DNA of 64,000 nucleotides from Labia minor (Eukaryota; Arthropoda; Insecta; Dermaptera; Spongiphoridae), in NCBI GenBank assembly GCA_963082975.1, contig OY720350.1:43974734-44038733 (forward strand), given 5' to 3'. Below are positions 24,131-35,449 of the stretch, piece after piece; position 1 is the first letter of the stretch; every line of letters begins with the position of its first letter. A model generated the notes under the pieces. It had not been told where the DNA came from. It did not search any database and saw only the letters and a program-made list of their open reading frames with translations. The position numbers were made by a program, and so were the translations under genes.

Positions 24131-24395
24131 TGGCGGATCGCGGCCGGCAGCCCCGAGATGACTTGGGGACGAGCCGGATGCTGCGCTGGCTGCACTCCGC
24201 CGCAGCTAAGCAGCATCAGCATCAGTTGCAGCAGCCGGCCGCATCAGGCTCCAAGGGCTCAAAAACTTCGAAACTCTCGAAAGTTTCGAAAGGGTCCAAG
24301 GGCTCTTCGTCGCCTAGTAGAGGGACCCTCGTGAGCTCGGACCCGCTGGCAACACTCAGCTTCAGCGACCCGAGGCACATTTATGCCGTCAGCAG
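24131..24395 (+). CDS. Internal exon of an unrecognised host gene
   Basis: A GC-rich island in very AT-rich DNA, bordered by an acceptor-like ...TTTGTAG (24124-24130) and a donor GTAAAT (24396-24401). The open frame uses the last two bases of a split codon at its start and ends with two bases (AG) of the next. It encodes about 88 residues: an Arg-rich start, LRWLHSAAAKQHQHQLQQ, then an SKGSK/SKLSKVSK Ser-Lys repeat, a Ser-rich patch and SFSDPRHIYAVS. The segment looks disordered, with no catalytic or membrane motif. The unfinished AG joins the leading G of the exon at 36530 to give an Arg codon in frame, which argues for one gene across a 12.1-kb intron. Identity unknown; translation starts upstream or at an unseen exon. 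Confidence 0.7.
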
Positions 24396-24504
24396 GTAAA
24401 TTTAAAAAGTATTTGAAAATATTAACGTAATCAATTGGTAAATGGTTTGATTTTAAATATTATTTTAAAGAAATTGGGTAAAATAAAACATAAGCCGTGG
24501 AAGG

Positions 24505-24595
24505 ACCAATCTATCAATCTCTCTAATTGTGTGACTTTACGGAAAGTTCTTGGGAGTACCAATCACATTTCTCTAAACGTCTATATCCTTCATTT
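24505..24595 (-). mobile_element. LINE 3' end relic in the intron
   Basis: Reverse-oriented remnant: CTCTCTAATTGTGTGACTTT, GAAAGTTCTTGGGAG, CATTTCTCTAAACGTCT. It aligns with the terminal part of the minus-strand LINE at 42448 (GAAAGTTCTTGGGCG, CATTTCTCCAAATGTCT). Only the 3' end survives and it is strongly diverged. Confidence 0.6.
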
Positions 24596-24599
24596 GTTT

Positions 24600-25711
24600 T
24601 GCCCCATTTATTTAAATTTGAATTTAATAAACCAAAAAAAAATATGATATAATAAAAAAAGAAATCAATCGGAAAAACTCTTTAAATGAAAATTACAGTT
24701 AGCCTCGGGTTATAGTCAGGAGCAGATATGTGTCAGGGGTAGTGTTAGTGCCAGGATTCTACGGAGCTTCGGAAAACATTAAGTCCAAAATCTTCCACCC
24801 ATTCAATCAAAATCCCCACATCGACTATTAGAGACTCAAATCTCACAATTAAACGTGAAAATAATTCTCAAATTATTTTTCATAATATATATATATATAA
24901 ACAATACTAACTTTATACGATATCATTCTTAATTATTTATAACGTAACTCAATCTCACTATTTTTTGCTGCAAATACTTTGTATGGCTTTTCTTCTCTTT
25001 ACTAATTTTTTCATTTCACTATAAACCTATTTATTATCTAAATTATTCTTTAATTAAATTTATATTAGATATATATAATCAAAAATGGATTTGGAAAGGA
25101 AGAAAAACAAATTAATATTCTCCATGATAATAATTCTTTCATTTTAATTGTAAAACCTTCTGTCACATTACAAAAATTGATTTATTTTATATAATTAATT
25201 AATTTAATTTTTTTAAATTCATTTTTAATATGAGAAATTGATTTATTTATCATTCATATTTTTGTTTTAGAGAACTTACATTAAAAATTCATTATTTCTA
25301 TATAATGATTCTGTTTACTAATTTCTCTCTCTCTCTTTAGGTACTTCATATTTTCCCAATCCAAAATTATAACAATAATTTTTTTTAAAAAAAGCTTCAC
25401 ATGGGAGACAATTTTTCTTCCGTATTCATTTGTTTTTTTATCTTTTTCTTTTGTCACTTGAATAAGAAAAATCAAAATCATAAAAAGGGCCATATGTTTT
25501 TAGTTGAATAAATTCTTATATGGCACTGACAATGGAAACTATTTCTATTAATACTAAAAATTTTATTAATTAATCAAATTCACTAGAGATTTATTATTAT
25601 TATATTATTTTATTTCTATTAATGTTGTTTTTTCACTCTCATTATCTAATATCATTTTGTTATTATGAATAATTAACTCTTCACTAAAATCGAATAAAAA
25701 ATAATATTTTT
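24600..25711. other. AT-rich intronic stretch
   Basis: No gene. A slightly GC-richer patch at 24700-24830 is unassigned. A (CT)n tract lies at about 25324-25338. The minus frame at 25281-25493 is Lys/Ile-rich and has no family resemblance. Confidence 0.45.
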
Positions 25712-26350
25712 ACCGACTGACGATAGTAAGGGAGGTATTGTTTTCACACCAAATTTCACATGTGGAGATTTTTACATATCTCCACGAATCATGCATTTTC
25801 TTAACAGAAAAAAGTATTTTTAGCATGATGTCTGTCCGTCTGTCCGTCCGTATAGATGTGTACAGCCTGAACGGCTCAACGGATTTAAATGAAATTTGGT
25901 ATATTTACTTAATGCATCAGTAGGATGAATTGATCAACTTTTGGTGCAAATCCGGAAAAAGGAAGTGGTAGTATTAGCGATCGACGATAAGAAGGGAAGG
26001 GTTATTTTCGCACCAAATTTCACATAAGGAGATTTTTTTACATATCACCACGAATGTATTGGTTTTGTCCTCGGGAAAAATCATCTTCATTATGTTTTTC
26101 TTAATTTAAAATTATATGACGTCACTCAGCCCTTCATGACGTCACAGCCTCCTTATTATGATCACGGGCAACGCCGGCTACTTCAGCTATATATTATAAA
26201 TAAAATAAAATTAAAAATATTTATGTTCTATCCATATCTGTTTGTTATTACATTAATAGATATATTAAAATTATTTGAAATTGTTTCTGTAGCTGGAAAT
26301 TAATTTATTTCAAACTGTCGGTCGGTTCGGACCTGGCCACAGGTCAACTT
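25712..26350 (+). mobile_element. Family B HINE-like element with extra internal terminus (B3)
   Basis: Full-length forward copy, ACCGACTGACG to AACTT after the GACCTGGCCACAGGTC hairpin. Paired TGACGTCA sites start at 26117 and 26137. Unlike other copies it has about 30 extra bases near 26150-26185, including CACGGGCAACGCCGG and ACTTCAGCTA. That matches, from memory, a 3' terminus common in insect Helitron-like repeats. It may preserve an older end of the family. Confidence 0.78.
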
Positions 26351-26419
26351 ATTTCATTTAAATTTAAATTAATCAAGCTCATAAAGAATGTTTAAGTTTT
26401 ATTTAATTTCAAAATAAAT

Positions 26420-27068
26420 AAGTTGACCTGTGGCCAGGTCCGAACCGACCGACGGTTTGAAATAAATTAATTTCAAGCTACAGAAACAATTTCAAATAAT
26501 TTTCATATATCTATTAATGTAATAAAAAACAGATATGGATACTTAAATAATAAATATAAACATTTTTAATTTTATTTTATTTATAATATATATGCAAGAC
26601 CAGGCTGTGACGTCATGAATGGTTGGATGACGTCATATAATTTTAAATCAAGAAAAAACTAATAAATATGATTTTTCTCGAGGATAAAACCAATACAAAG
26701 TGCATGATTCGTGGTGATATATAAAAAAATCTCCTTTGGTGTGAAAATAACCCTTTCCTTCCTATCGTCGATCGCTAATACTACCACTTCCGGTTTCCGG
26801 AATTGCACCAAAAGTTGATCAATTCATCCCACTGATGCATTAAGTAAATATACCAAATTTCATCAAAATCGGTTGAGCCGTTCAGGCTGTACACATCTAT
26901 ACGGACGGACAGACGGACAGACGGACAGACGGACGGACAGACGGACAGACATCATGCTAAAAATACTTTTTTCTGTTTAGAAAATGCATGATTCGTGGAG
27001 ATATGTAAAAATCTCCACATGTGAAATTTGGTGTGAAAACAATACCTCCCTTACTATCGTCGGTCGGT
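26420..27068 (-). mobile_element. Family B HINE-like element, full length (B4)
   Basis: Reverse copy facing B3 tail to tail, 69 bp away. It has an expanded GGAC/GACA tract at about 26902-26950 (GTCC/GTCT on its own strand) and TGACGTCA sites starting at 26608 and 26628. It shares private features with the copy at 29109, namely a deletion next to CTCCTTTGGTGTG and an AATAAATATAAACATTTT insertion, so those two are sister copies. Confidence 0.8.
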
Positions 27069-29108
27069 AAAAATATTATCATGTTTATTATTTACGTTTT
27101 CGGTTTACGAATTACATACTTATGTCGATGATGTCATTCTTTAAGTGGATTATGTTATTTTTTTTATTACTTATAGGAGCAAACGAACCAAAAAGTAGTC
27201 CATCCTTTCCGCTTGGAAATAACTAATAATTTCTTCTTACTTACTACAAAAGCCGGTGGTTGTAAAACAAAAAGTGTAATTAATCATTTTTTTTTTATTT
27301 GTTTTATTAATAATCCATTTAATTATAAATAATATAATATTATTTAGAGAAGAAAAAAAATACCTATTTCCTTGTAAATAAATTTTTCTTTTCCCATTCT
27401 ATCCAAGTGCTCCATAGCATTGTAACCTCGATTTTAAATTAATCATTAGGTTATTGATAATTCTGAAAATTTGGCAACAAAAGTATAAAAATTAATTTCA
27501 TTCATCGAATAATTGAATGTATCAAATATAAATTAAATATATAGTAAAAATTCGAAAATTTAATTTACTTATATTTTTTTTCAATTCATTTTCATATTCA
27601 TATTAATATATTTTTAATTATGTTTAAGTCAATTAGTATCTTAGTGGAATTGAATACCACCTAATCGCTTAAAAAAGTTAGATTTTTTACAAATTCTATT
27701 AAAAAAGCAATATTATTAAAAAAAAAATAGCAAAATAGAAAAGTTTGTACTTTGTTAAAACTTCAAATTCGTAAATGCTTTAATCATTTAGGATTTTAAT
27801 TACATTTTATTTAATTCAACGTTTTCTTTTCTTTTCAATTAAATTCCTAAATAAAAATTGATAAAAACTATCCCTGATAGATTCATCTAGCTTCACTTTC
27901 TTTTCATTTTTTAATTTCCTAGATAATTTATAGATTTAAATGGACCGTTGGGAAAGTAAATATGCATAAAACGATATATATATATATATATGTATATTTA
28001 TATGAGAAAAGGAATATCATTTTAAAAAAATAATATTATATAATCACACACACACATCTAATACGATTTCTTTTTTCCACATAATATATTTATTTTTGTT
28101 TATACATAAATATTTAATAAAGAATCTTTATTAAATTGATTATATTGAAATAAGAGAGGGATAATAGAAATGTTTTTTAAGTATTTAGAAAAAAAAACTG
28201 TCAATTTCGCGAGTAGTATGACATAATTTTAAAAGTAAATAAATCCTAACTATTAAGTGAATCCAAGATTTCGTGCTCATAGGCCACGATTAAAACTTTA
28301 ACCAATAAATGAAAAATATGAAAGATTATAATTTATTAATTCAGCTGTCTTCCTTTTAACTTTTTATTTATTTGTTTAGTAGGTGAAATGGAATGTGATG
28401 AAATTTCAATGATTCATTTGAGAGATTTTTATAATTTCAGTTTGAATTTATAAATGAGCACATATTTGATATTTATGAGAAAAATTAACAAATAAATAAA
28501 AAATTTAGATAAGTTGCTTTATATATATTTTCTTATTATTAAAGTTACTTTTTTCTCAAATATGTAATAATCTATTTTCAAAATTTTAGGAAAAATAATT
28601 ATTTATTACTATACAAATAGATATAAATATTGATTTTAAATAGTTAATTGAATTTAAAATAGCTTTATTCTTTCATAGTAAAAAGAGTGAACTTTAAAGT
28701 TTAAAAAAACTGAATTTTTTTTTATTTTTCAAAAATTCATATAAATATATTATATATATATATATATAAACATGTTTTCAAAAAAAAAAAAATACTTCTC
28801 TTATTTTACCATCTTAATTATAAGTTATACTTTTTCTCAATTTAAGCTTAACAAATTTCTTTTTCTAAAGAAAGTATGAAAGAATGAAATGAAATTATAA
28901 TTTTTTATAAGTTTAAATTATTTTTTTTAATTATAAAAGAAATTTAAAAATAAAACAATTTTTATATTTTCTGTTTGATTTATAAATTTTTTTATTTTAA
29001 ATTTCAATATAAATTTGCTTCATTTATTTTTTTCAATCTTTTTCAATTAATAAAGTTAAGAAAATATATTTTAAATATTTTAACATTATTATTTAATATT
29101 AAATTTTT
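27069..29108. other. AT-rich intronic stretch
   Basis: Two kilobases without a gene or recognised repeat. Holds TA tracts at about 27975-27991 and 28747-28768, a CA tract at about 28047-28056 and several long A/T homopolymers. Confidence 0.45.
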
Positions 29109-29745
29109 ACCGACCGACGATAGTAAGGGAAGTATTGTTTTCACACCAAATTTTACATGTGGAGATTTTTACATATCTCCAGGAATCATGCATTTTCTAA
29201 ACAGAAAAAAGTATTTTTAGCATGATGTCTGTCCGTCCGTCTGTCCGTCTGTCCGTCCGTCCGTATAGATGTGTACAGCCTGAACGGCTCAACCGATTTT
29301 GATGAAATTTGGTATATTTACTTAATGCATCAGTGGGATGAATTGATCAACTTTTGGTGCAATTCTGGAAACCGGAAGTGGTAGTATTAGCGATCGACGA
29401 TAGGAAGGAAAGGGTTATTTTCACACCAAAGGAGATTTTTTTATATATCACCACGAATCATGCACTTTGTATTGGTTTTATCCTCGAGAAAAATCATATT
29501 TATTAGTTTTTTCTTGATTTAAAATTATATGACGTCATCCAGCCATTCATGACGTCACAGCCTGGTCTTGCATATATATTATAAATAAAATAAAATTAAA
29601 AATGTTTATATTTATTATTTATGTATCCATATCTGTTTTTTATTACATTAATAGATATATTAAAATTATTTGAAATTGTTTCTGTAGCTGGAAATTAATT
29701 TATTTCAAACAGTCGGTCGGTTCGGACCTGGCCACAGGTCAACTT
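29109..29745 (+). mobile_element. Family B HINE-like element, full length (B5)
   Basis: From ACCGACCGACG after TTTTT to AACTT. The GTCC/GTCT tract is at about 29229-29266, TGACGTCA sites start at 29530 and 29550, and the hairpin GACCTGGCCACAGGTC lies at 29725-29740. Closest to B4 in the window. The 81-codon frame crossing its 5' end is incidental. Confidence 0.8.
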
Positions 29746-30929
29746 ATTATATTTAATTTTTCTATTTTGGAAAACTGACTCACTTCTTGTATAATAAATA
29801 AAATAATTTTATTTAAAATTCTATATACAATTAATTATTTATTTTTTATATAGAAATATAGCAATATATATAAGATATATAAATAAAAAAGATAAAAAAC
29901 AAATCAAAGAAAAATATATATTTTCTCTTGTTATAATGGAATTTTTATGATAATAAAAATATTTAAAATTAAATATATATATAGATATATATTATAAATT
30001 TAAATTAGAAAAACAAATAAAAATAATTATAAATGTGAAATATATTCATATTCGATACAGATTATCCATTAACCTTGTATATTTATAAAAGTATCTAATT
30101 TATTTATTTATTAAAAAGATAATTACCTATTTACTTGTTACATGAACACTTTATATATAATTCGTAACATTGATTTTTACATTTGATTAACATTTATTAT
30201 TTATATATTTGTTTATTAACATTTTATTTATATGGGTTTATGAGATTACTTCATAAGTATAAAGTACTTAGTTCCTACTCATTTTATCATTGTACAGAAT
30301 ATTCAATAAAAATGTAAATAATTTCGAATATCATTAATTAATTTTTATGCTATATTATATTATATTTATTGAAAATATATTCCCATTTTTTGAAATTAAT
30401 AAATTTATAATACCTAAATAAATACCTTACGGCTTATGAAAGTTGATTTGTGATTGCAGATTAACTGCTTAAAAATTATTTACCAGGAAGTATATTATAT
30501 TAATAAAAAGTTAAAAAAAAAATAATCAAATTAATTAATTAAAATTAATTAGTATAACAAAATAGACCATTTCATTATTAAATGAGTTCGGTTCCTTTGA
30601 TAGAAAGAAATTTCAAAATTTGTACCAATTAAAATTTCCAAATTTTTAAAAAAATATTTATAAATGTTTGTATATGTTTGTTTTGAAGCTGTATGCAAAA
30701 GTATTCCAATCGAGATAACAAACTGTATATGATAATTTGATATTTCTTTATACATATATAGATAACTTAAAGATTAATTTCTTTTTATGATATAATATGT
30801 GTGTTTGTGTGAAATAATAATGTTTGAGGTGAGTTAGTGTATAAGTTTTAAATTTTACATATGGATTATTCCTCTAGCTGGATTCTCAGTCACAAATTTT
30901 ACAAATGTAAAGTTCAAATTAAAAAAAAG
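29746..30929. other. AT-rich intronic stretch
   Basis: No gene. The minus frame at 30549-30755 has no recognisable motif. Mostly A/T with short TA runs. Confidence 0.45.
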
Positions 30930-31330
30930 CACTTATTTATTTTATATATATGTAAAAAAAAAAGTTAAAATGTTTTTGCGATTGGGCTCTTAAACATTTT
31001 CGATTTTTCAATATCACCAAGTGTGCCCATGTATTTCCGAAATGTGCCCAACTATTGAAAAAGGTTGCCGACCCCTGATTATTATCATAAACTATATTAC
31101 ACAGTCTATTATAGGTAAGTAAAAACTTTATTTATTTTATATATATGTAAAAAAAAAAGTTAAAATGTTTTTGCGATTGGGCTCTTAAACATTTTCGATT
31201 TTTCCATATCACCAAGTGTACCCACCCTTGTTATATTATTTCCGAAATGTGCCCAACTATTGAAAATGGTTGCCGACGCCTGATTATTATCATAAACTAT
31301 ATCACACATTCTATTATAGGTAAGTAAAAA
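30930..31330. repeat. Tandem duplication (~195 bp) containing a hAT-like end
   Basis: Two head-to-tail units share TTAAAATGTTTTTGCGATTG (30965 and 31160) and CTATTATAGGTAAGTAAAAA. The second has about 14 extra bases. Each unit includes GGTTGCCGACCCCTG or a one-base variant, the complement of the common hAT end CAGGGGTCGGCAACC. The duplication probably copied a decayed hAT MITE. Confidence 0.65.
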
Positions 31331-31425
31331 CTTTTACCCTTATCTTTTTCTTTGTGTGCCGCAAAATTTTTAAACTGTTAAAAGTGTGCCACGGTAAAAA
31401 AAAAGATTGAAAATCACTGTTCTAG
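31331..31425 (+). mobile_element. hAT-like element right end (relic)
   Basis: TGTGCCGCAAAATTTT, AAAGTGTGCCACGG, then GATTGAAAATCACTG. Similar to the relic at 6612-6650 and typical of a hAT right end. The left boundary is obscured by the adjoining duplication. Confidence 0.5.
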
Positions 31426-32539
31426 CAACTACACTGTTTATCCATTTAGATTCAAAATATGTATTTGAGCAAAATCATACTATTGAATTTTCAAGTAGTG
31501 TTGTAAAATTATTTTTTAAACATTGTATGAAAAAACATTTAAATTATTAATAAAATCTTTATATTGAATCATTAAACATTTTAATAGTTTAAAAAATTTA
31601 TATTTTTTTAAATATTAATTACATATACTATGATTAAAATTGTTTTATACCGGTTTTATTTCTGAGTTTCTATTTCAACATTTAAGTTGATTTTGATCTT
31701 GAAAGATAAATACTCTTAGTAATTTCAAAGAAGGTAATCTGAATACTTATCATTATAAATTCCTTTTTTTTTAATTAATTAGGTAAACTTTATCAATTAT
31801 AGAAAAAAATACAGAAGTTCCTCCTAAGATTCTAAGAAAATCATGTTTTAAAGTAAATTTATCTCTTATGATTGCATTAACACACCTGTAAAATATTAGT
31901 TTCCACATTCAAACGATTGATTGCTTGACAAATATTTAATTTTTCACGTACCTATATATTCAATTTGTTTCTTAGATTTAAAAAAAGTAAGTTATTAAGT
32001 TCTAAATAAGTAACAACACTTATTTTATTAAAAACAAATATCAATCTTTTAATTATCAAATTTATTATTTATTTGAATTATTTTTCTTTTACAAATAATT
32101 TTTAACAATATCCTAGATATTAAAACCCCCACTTTCTAATATGCCAGTCATTTCAACAGAATTATTAAAAAAAAAATTCATATTGACTCTTTTAAATGAT
32201 TAATCATCAAGATGTTAGAAAGATGATTAAACCTGTTATATATATATACATATAATATGATTTTTTATCAGGAGGCAGGATTTTCCAAATAAATTAACCA
32301 AATTAGTTTCTCTGTACATAAGAGTTTTTTATTTTAACCAAGAATATAATATTTACAATAAAAAGTTTATAAGTTACCTGTAAATAAGAGAAAAGACAAT
32401 TAAAGTTAATTATTCGAATCTTTCACAACTATCTCTACTATAATATTTATAAAATTTAAAATATACAATTTTCACTTATTCACTACTTGTTTATTATTCA
32501 TAAATTTTATATTAAATGAGACACCTATAGACTGTCATA
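31426..32539. other. AT-rich intronic stretch
   Basis: No gene or recognised element. Confidence 0.45.
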
Positions 32540-32554
32540 GAAGGGTGCGCCAAA

Positions 32555-32580
32555 TTTAAAGAGAATATATTCTCTTTAAA
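32555..32580. repeat. 26-bp perfect palindrome near the Penelope 3' end
   Basis: TTTAAAGAGAATA followed directly by its exact reverse complement TATTCTCTTTAAA. It lies just inside the presumed 3' boundary of the Penelope-like element and may be part of its end or a target-site structure. Confidence 0.7.
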
Positions 32581-32636
32581 TATATATTACTATCAGATTT
32601 ATCAGGGATATAATCACGTATTGTGAGATTGTTTTC

Positions 32637-32674
32637 CCGACGTTTCGGCACCCATTTTGGCGCCATTTTCAAGA
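32637..32674 (-). other. Hammerhead-like motif in the Penelope terminal repeat
   Basis: The minus strand reads CTTGAAAA, then GGCGCC-loop-GGTGCC (a six-pair stem with one G-U), then GAAACGTCGGG. This is the CUGANGA / stem II / GAAA order of hammerhead ribozymes known from Penelope-like terminal repeats. The first conserved box is altered, so cleavage activity is uncertain. Confidence 0.5.
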
Positions 32675-34423
32675 GATTATTTAGGTGGGAATATTGTTGG
32701 GATTTTGGGTTGATAAGTTGAATAGTTTTGTACTCACTGCGTTGCTGTGGAGCTCCGAAGAATCCTGTGCAATCCTGACTCTGGCACACGTCCGTACCGG
32801 ACAATAGCCCGAGGCCAACTGGGACCCGACCCTTTGAATTCTACCTGAGCTTGCCACCTGCGCATGCGCAATGGGCTTTTGTGTACTCTGGTGGGCGGAG
32901 CTTAACTTGGGATTTTTTTTGGTTCTGGATCTGAGGCGGGTATTCCAGCTGTTTGTGCGATCAACTTTATTAGTGGCAAGGTTTTTAGGAGTTTGTGAAT
33001 TAATGATGGAGATGAAGTTGATTGGGTTGGAGTTTTGACGGGAGGTTGGGTGTGTGATTTCAGAGCTAATTTCCAGGACGGAGGGAGGTTCAGGGCGTTG
33101 TCTCTTGTGTTGAGGCAATTGGGACGTTTTTCAATTTCAATTGCTTCACACAGGAGTCTGTGATATTTGAGCTGAATGGGAGCTAAGGTTTTGGTTTCGG
33201 AGAAATTGATGTTGTGACCGGTCTCATTGTGGTGCTTGGTCAAAGCTGAGGCCGGATCTAATCTCCTTAGAGACAGCTCATGCTCATAAATTCTATTTTG
33301 TATTCTCCTGTTCGTCTGTCCTATGTATGATCTCGGGCAGTCTGAGCAGGGAATCTCATAGACACCCAAACACTCTTTGGGAACTATGTCTTTGGAAGTT
33401 CGGTTTAGGTTGGAGAGTTTCATGTGGGTCTTAAAAATGGGTTTGATCTCAATTCTGGAAAGAATTCGCCCAATTTTATCCGTGATACCTTTTATGAATG
33501 GGAGTACTATTTTATGTTTTTGATCTAAGGGATCTTTTTCTGTTGGGGGAACTGTTGGTGAGAATCGAAGATATTTGTTTTTGTATAAGTTCTGGGGAGT
33601 AGCCATTTTGAACCAGAGCACTAGTCAGTGTCGTGATCTCCTGTTCTCTGTGTTGTTCATCTGTGAGGCGAAGAGATCTAGACACAAGCGTTTGTACGAC
33701 TGAGTTCAGTTGGGCTGGGTGGTGGTGTGATTTGGTATTTAGGTATCGGTTGCTGTGTGTAGGTTTTCTATAGATGGTGTGGGTAAAGCCTTGGATGGGG
33801 TCTTTATTGATCATTATATCTAAGAAGGGTAGTCTGTTATTTACTTCTATCTCCATTGCAAATTAAATTTGTGAGTTGATAGAGTTGAGATGGTTTAGAA
33901 AGCTATCAAAGGTGTGTCTACCGTGTGGCCAGATCATCAACATATCTGAGCCAACATGTTTGTTTTAGAATTGATGATGATATGACTTCCTTTTCTCAAA
34001 GTGAGACATGAAAATATTAGCAAGAACGGGTGAGAGTGGTGATCCCATTGGTGCGCCTTCCACTTGTCTATAGAATAGGTTTTGGAAGAGGAAGTAGGTG
34101 TTAGATGTGCAATGTTGAATCAGAGACAGGATGGATTTGGATATTTGGTGTTGTTTTTTAAGGATATCAAAGGTTTGTAAAAGGGGGATTTTGGTGAATA
34201 GAGTGTTACTATATCAAAACTCACAAAAAGATCGTTTTCGTTCAATTGGATATTACGAAGGCGCTCCAGGAAATGAAAACTGTTTTTGATATAGGAATCA
34301 GCTTGTTCTACTAATGGTTGGAGGACTTTTGCTAGGTGCTGGGCGCTAATTTGTGTGTGGGGGAATTGAATGCACTGATTATAGGACGGAGTGGGGTTCC
34401 AGGTTTATGGATTTTTGGAAGGC

Positions 34424-35133
34424 CAACATATATATATATATATATGTATATATCGTATTCTAATAATCATATATAGTATATATTTTTATACTTTTACATA
34501 TATAGTCATGTATTATATAGAATGTCTAAAAAATACCCACCAGCTCCGATTCATTAATCATTTTTAATCCATTTCGTGTTGAAGTGAATATGTAATACAT
34601 TTATAAATATGTACATTCTAGAATTAATAAAAAGTCCTATCAAGAGAAGGATTACACAATAAGAATATTTAATAAACATATATTATCTTTGTATTTTGTG
34701 CAAGATTTATTCATAAGGAGGTTGTGTATTTTATTTTATCATTTTTTATAGTTTAGATTAAATCAGGCCAATTAAATTTACCTTTTCTATTTCCTTTCAC
34801 TCTAGAATAAATACTTAGAGGGAAGAAGCCTTTATATTTTTAAAATAAAATAAATCTTGTTTAATAATATAAATATAATAATATGATAAATGTTTGGTAA
34901 ATATTAAATTAATAAAAAAATAAAACTTATATTGATAAACTAAAACAAGTTTTTATTTTAATTTAAAAATTATAATAAATTTTTACATAGTTATAAAAAA
35001 AATGAAACAAAAAACATTAAATAAAATTCTTATTAAAATTAAAGGAGTGTTCGAGATTTTTATGATTGATTATTTTAATTATTTTTTTTTTGCCTAAATC
35101 CTTTTATCAGTTACGTATATTTTTTCATTTTTT
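34424..35133. other. AT-rich intronic stretch
   Basis: Starts with a TA tract (34430-34445) at the Penelope break. No gene. Confidence 0.5.
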
Positions 35134-35164
35134 ACCGACCGTCGATAGTAAGGGAGGTATTGTT
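35134..35164 (+). mobile_element. Family B 5' end scrap (B6)
   Basis: ACCGACCGTCGATAGTAAGG plus GAGGTATTGTTT only, then unrelated A/T-rich DNA. Just the first ~31 bp of the element remain. Confidence 0.7.
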
Positions 35165-35449
35165 TATTTATATATTTATATTTTATATTAATTTTTCTTT
35201 TTCTATTTATTAAAATATAAATTAGTTAAACTTAGCTAAACTTAGCTAAACGGTCTGGTCTTTGATGGGTTTTATTTGCGCATTTCGATGCTTTAGAAAC
35301 AAACGTTTTTTTTAATTGTCAGGAAATTAATATTTTTTTTTTCTAAATATAATTCACCGTTAACATAAACGTATAATTTTCACCATTCCAAGAGGTCAGA
35401 ACCAAAAACGATTGTTGTTGAAATTTTGTTATCTCGATTGTATCAAAAT

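Larger units (their letters stand above)
32540..34423 (-). mobile_element. Penelope-like retroelement, 5'-truncated
   Basis: Read on the minus strand. It starts inside the reverse transcriptase at [19 protein letters not shown] and continues to GAPMGSPLSPVLANIFM and then a YVDDLA polymerase motif. Next come LPFLDIMINKDP and HTIYRKPTHSNRYLN, the end of the RT region. The C-terminal GIY-YIG endonuclease shows GVYEIPCSDC, SYIGQTNRRIQNRIYEHE, then HNETGHNINF. This RT plus GIY-YIG order is specific to Penelope-like elements. The coding sequence is spread over several frames, so the copy is inactive. The 5' part is missing; the break lies at a TA microsatellite (34424 on). The terminal-repeat part with a hammerhead-like core lies at 32540-32850. 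Confidence 0.88.

Noticed and set aside
26901-26950. CRISPR-like or satellite array of GGAC/GACA units
   Set aside because: A tetranucleotide microsatellite at the position where every family B copy has one; there are no spacers.
25712-27068. One inverted duplication event creating B3/B4
   Set aside because: B3 has extra internal sequence that B4 lacks, and B4 shares private changes with B5, so two independent insertions fit better.
32681-33118. 145-codon minus-strand frame overlapping the Penelope endonuclease
   Set aside because: It is an alternative frame of the same element; the GIY-YIG motif lies in the other frame.
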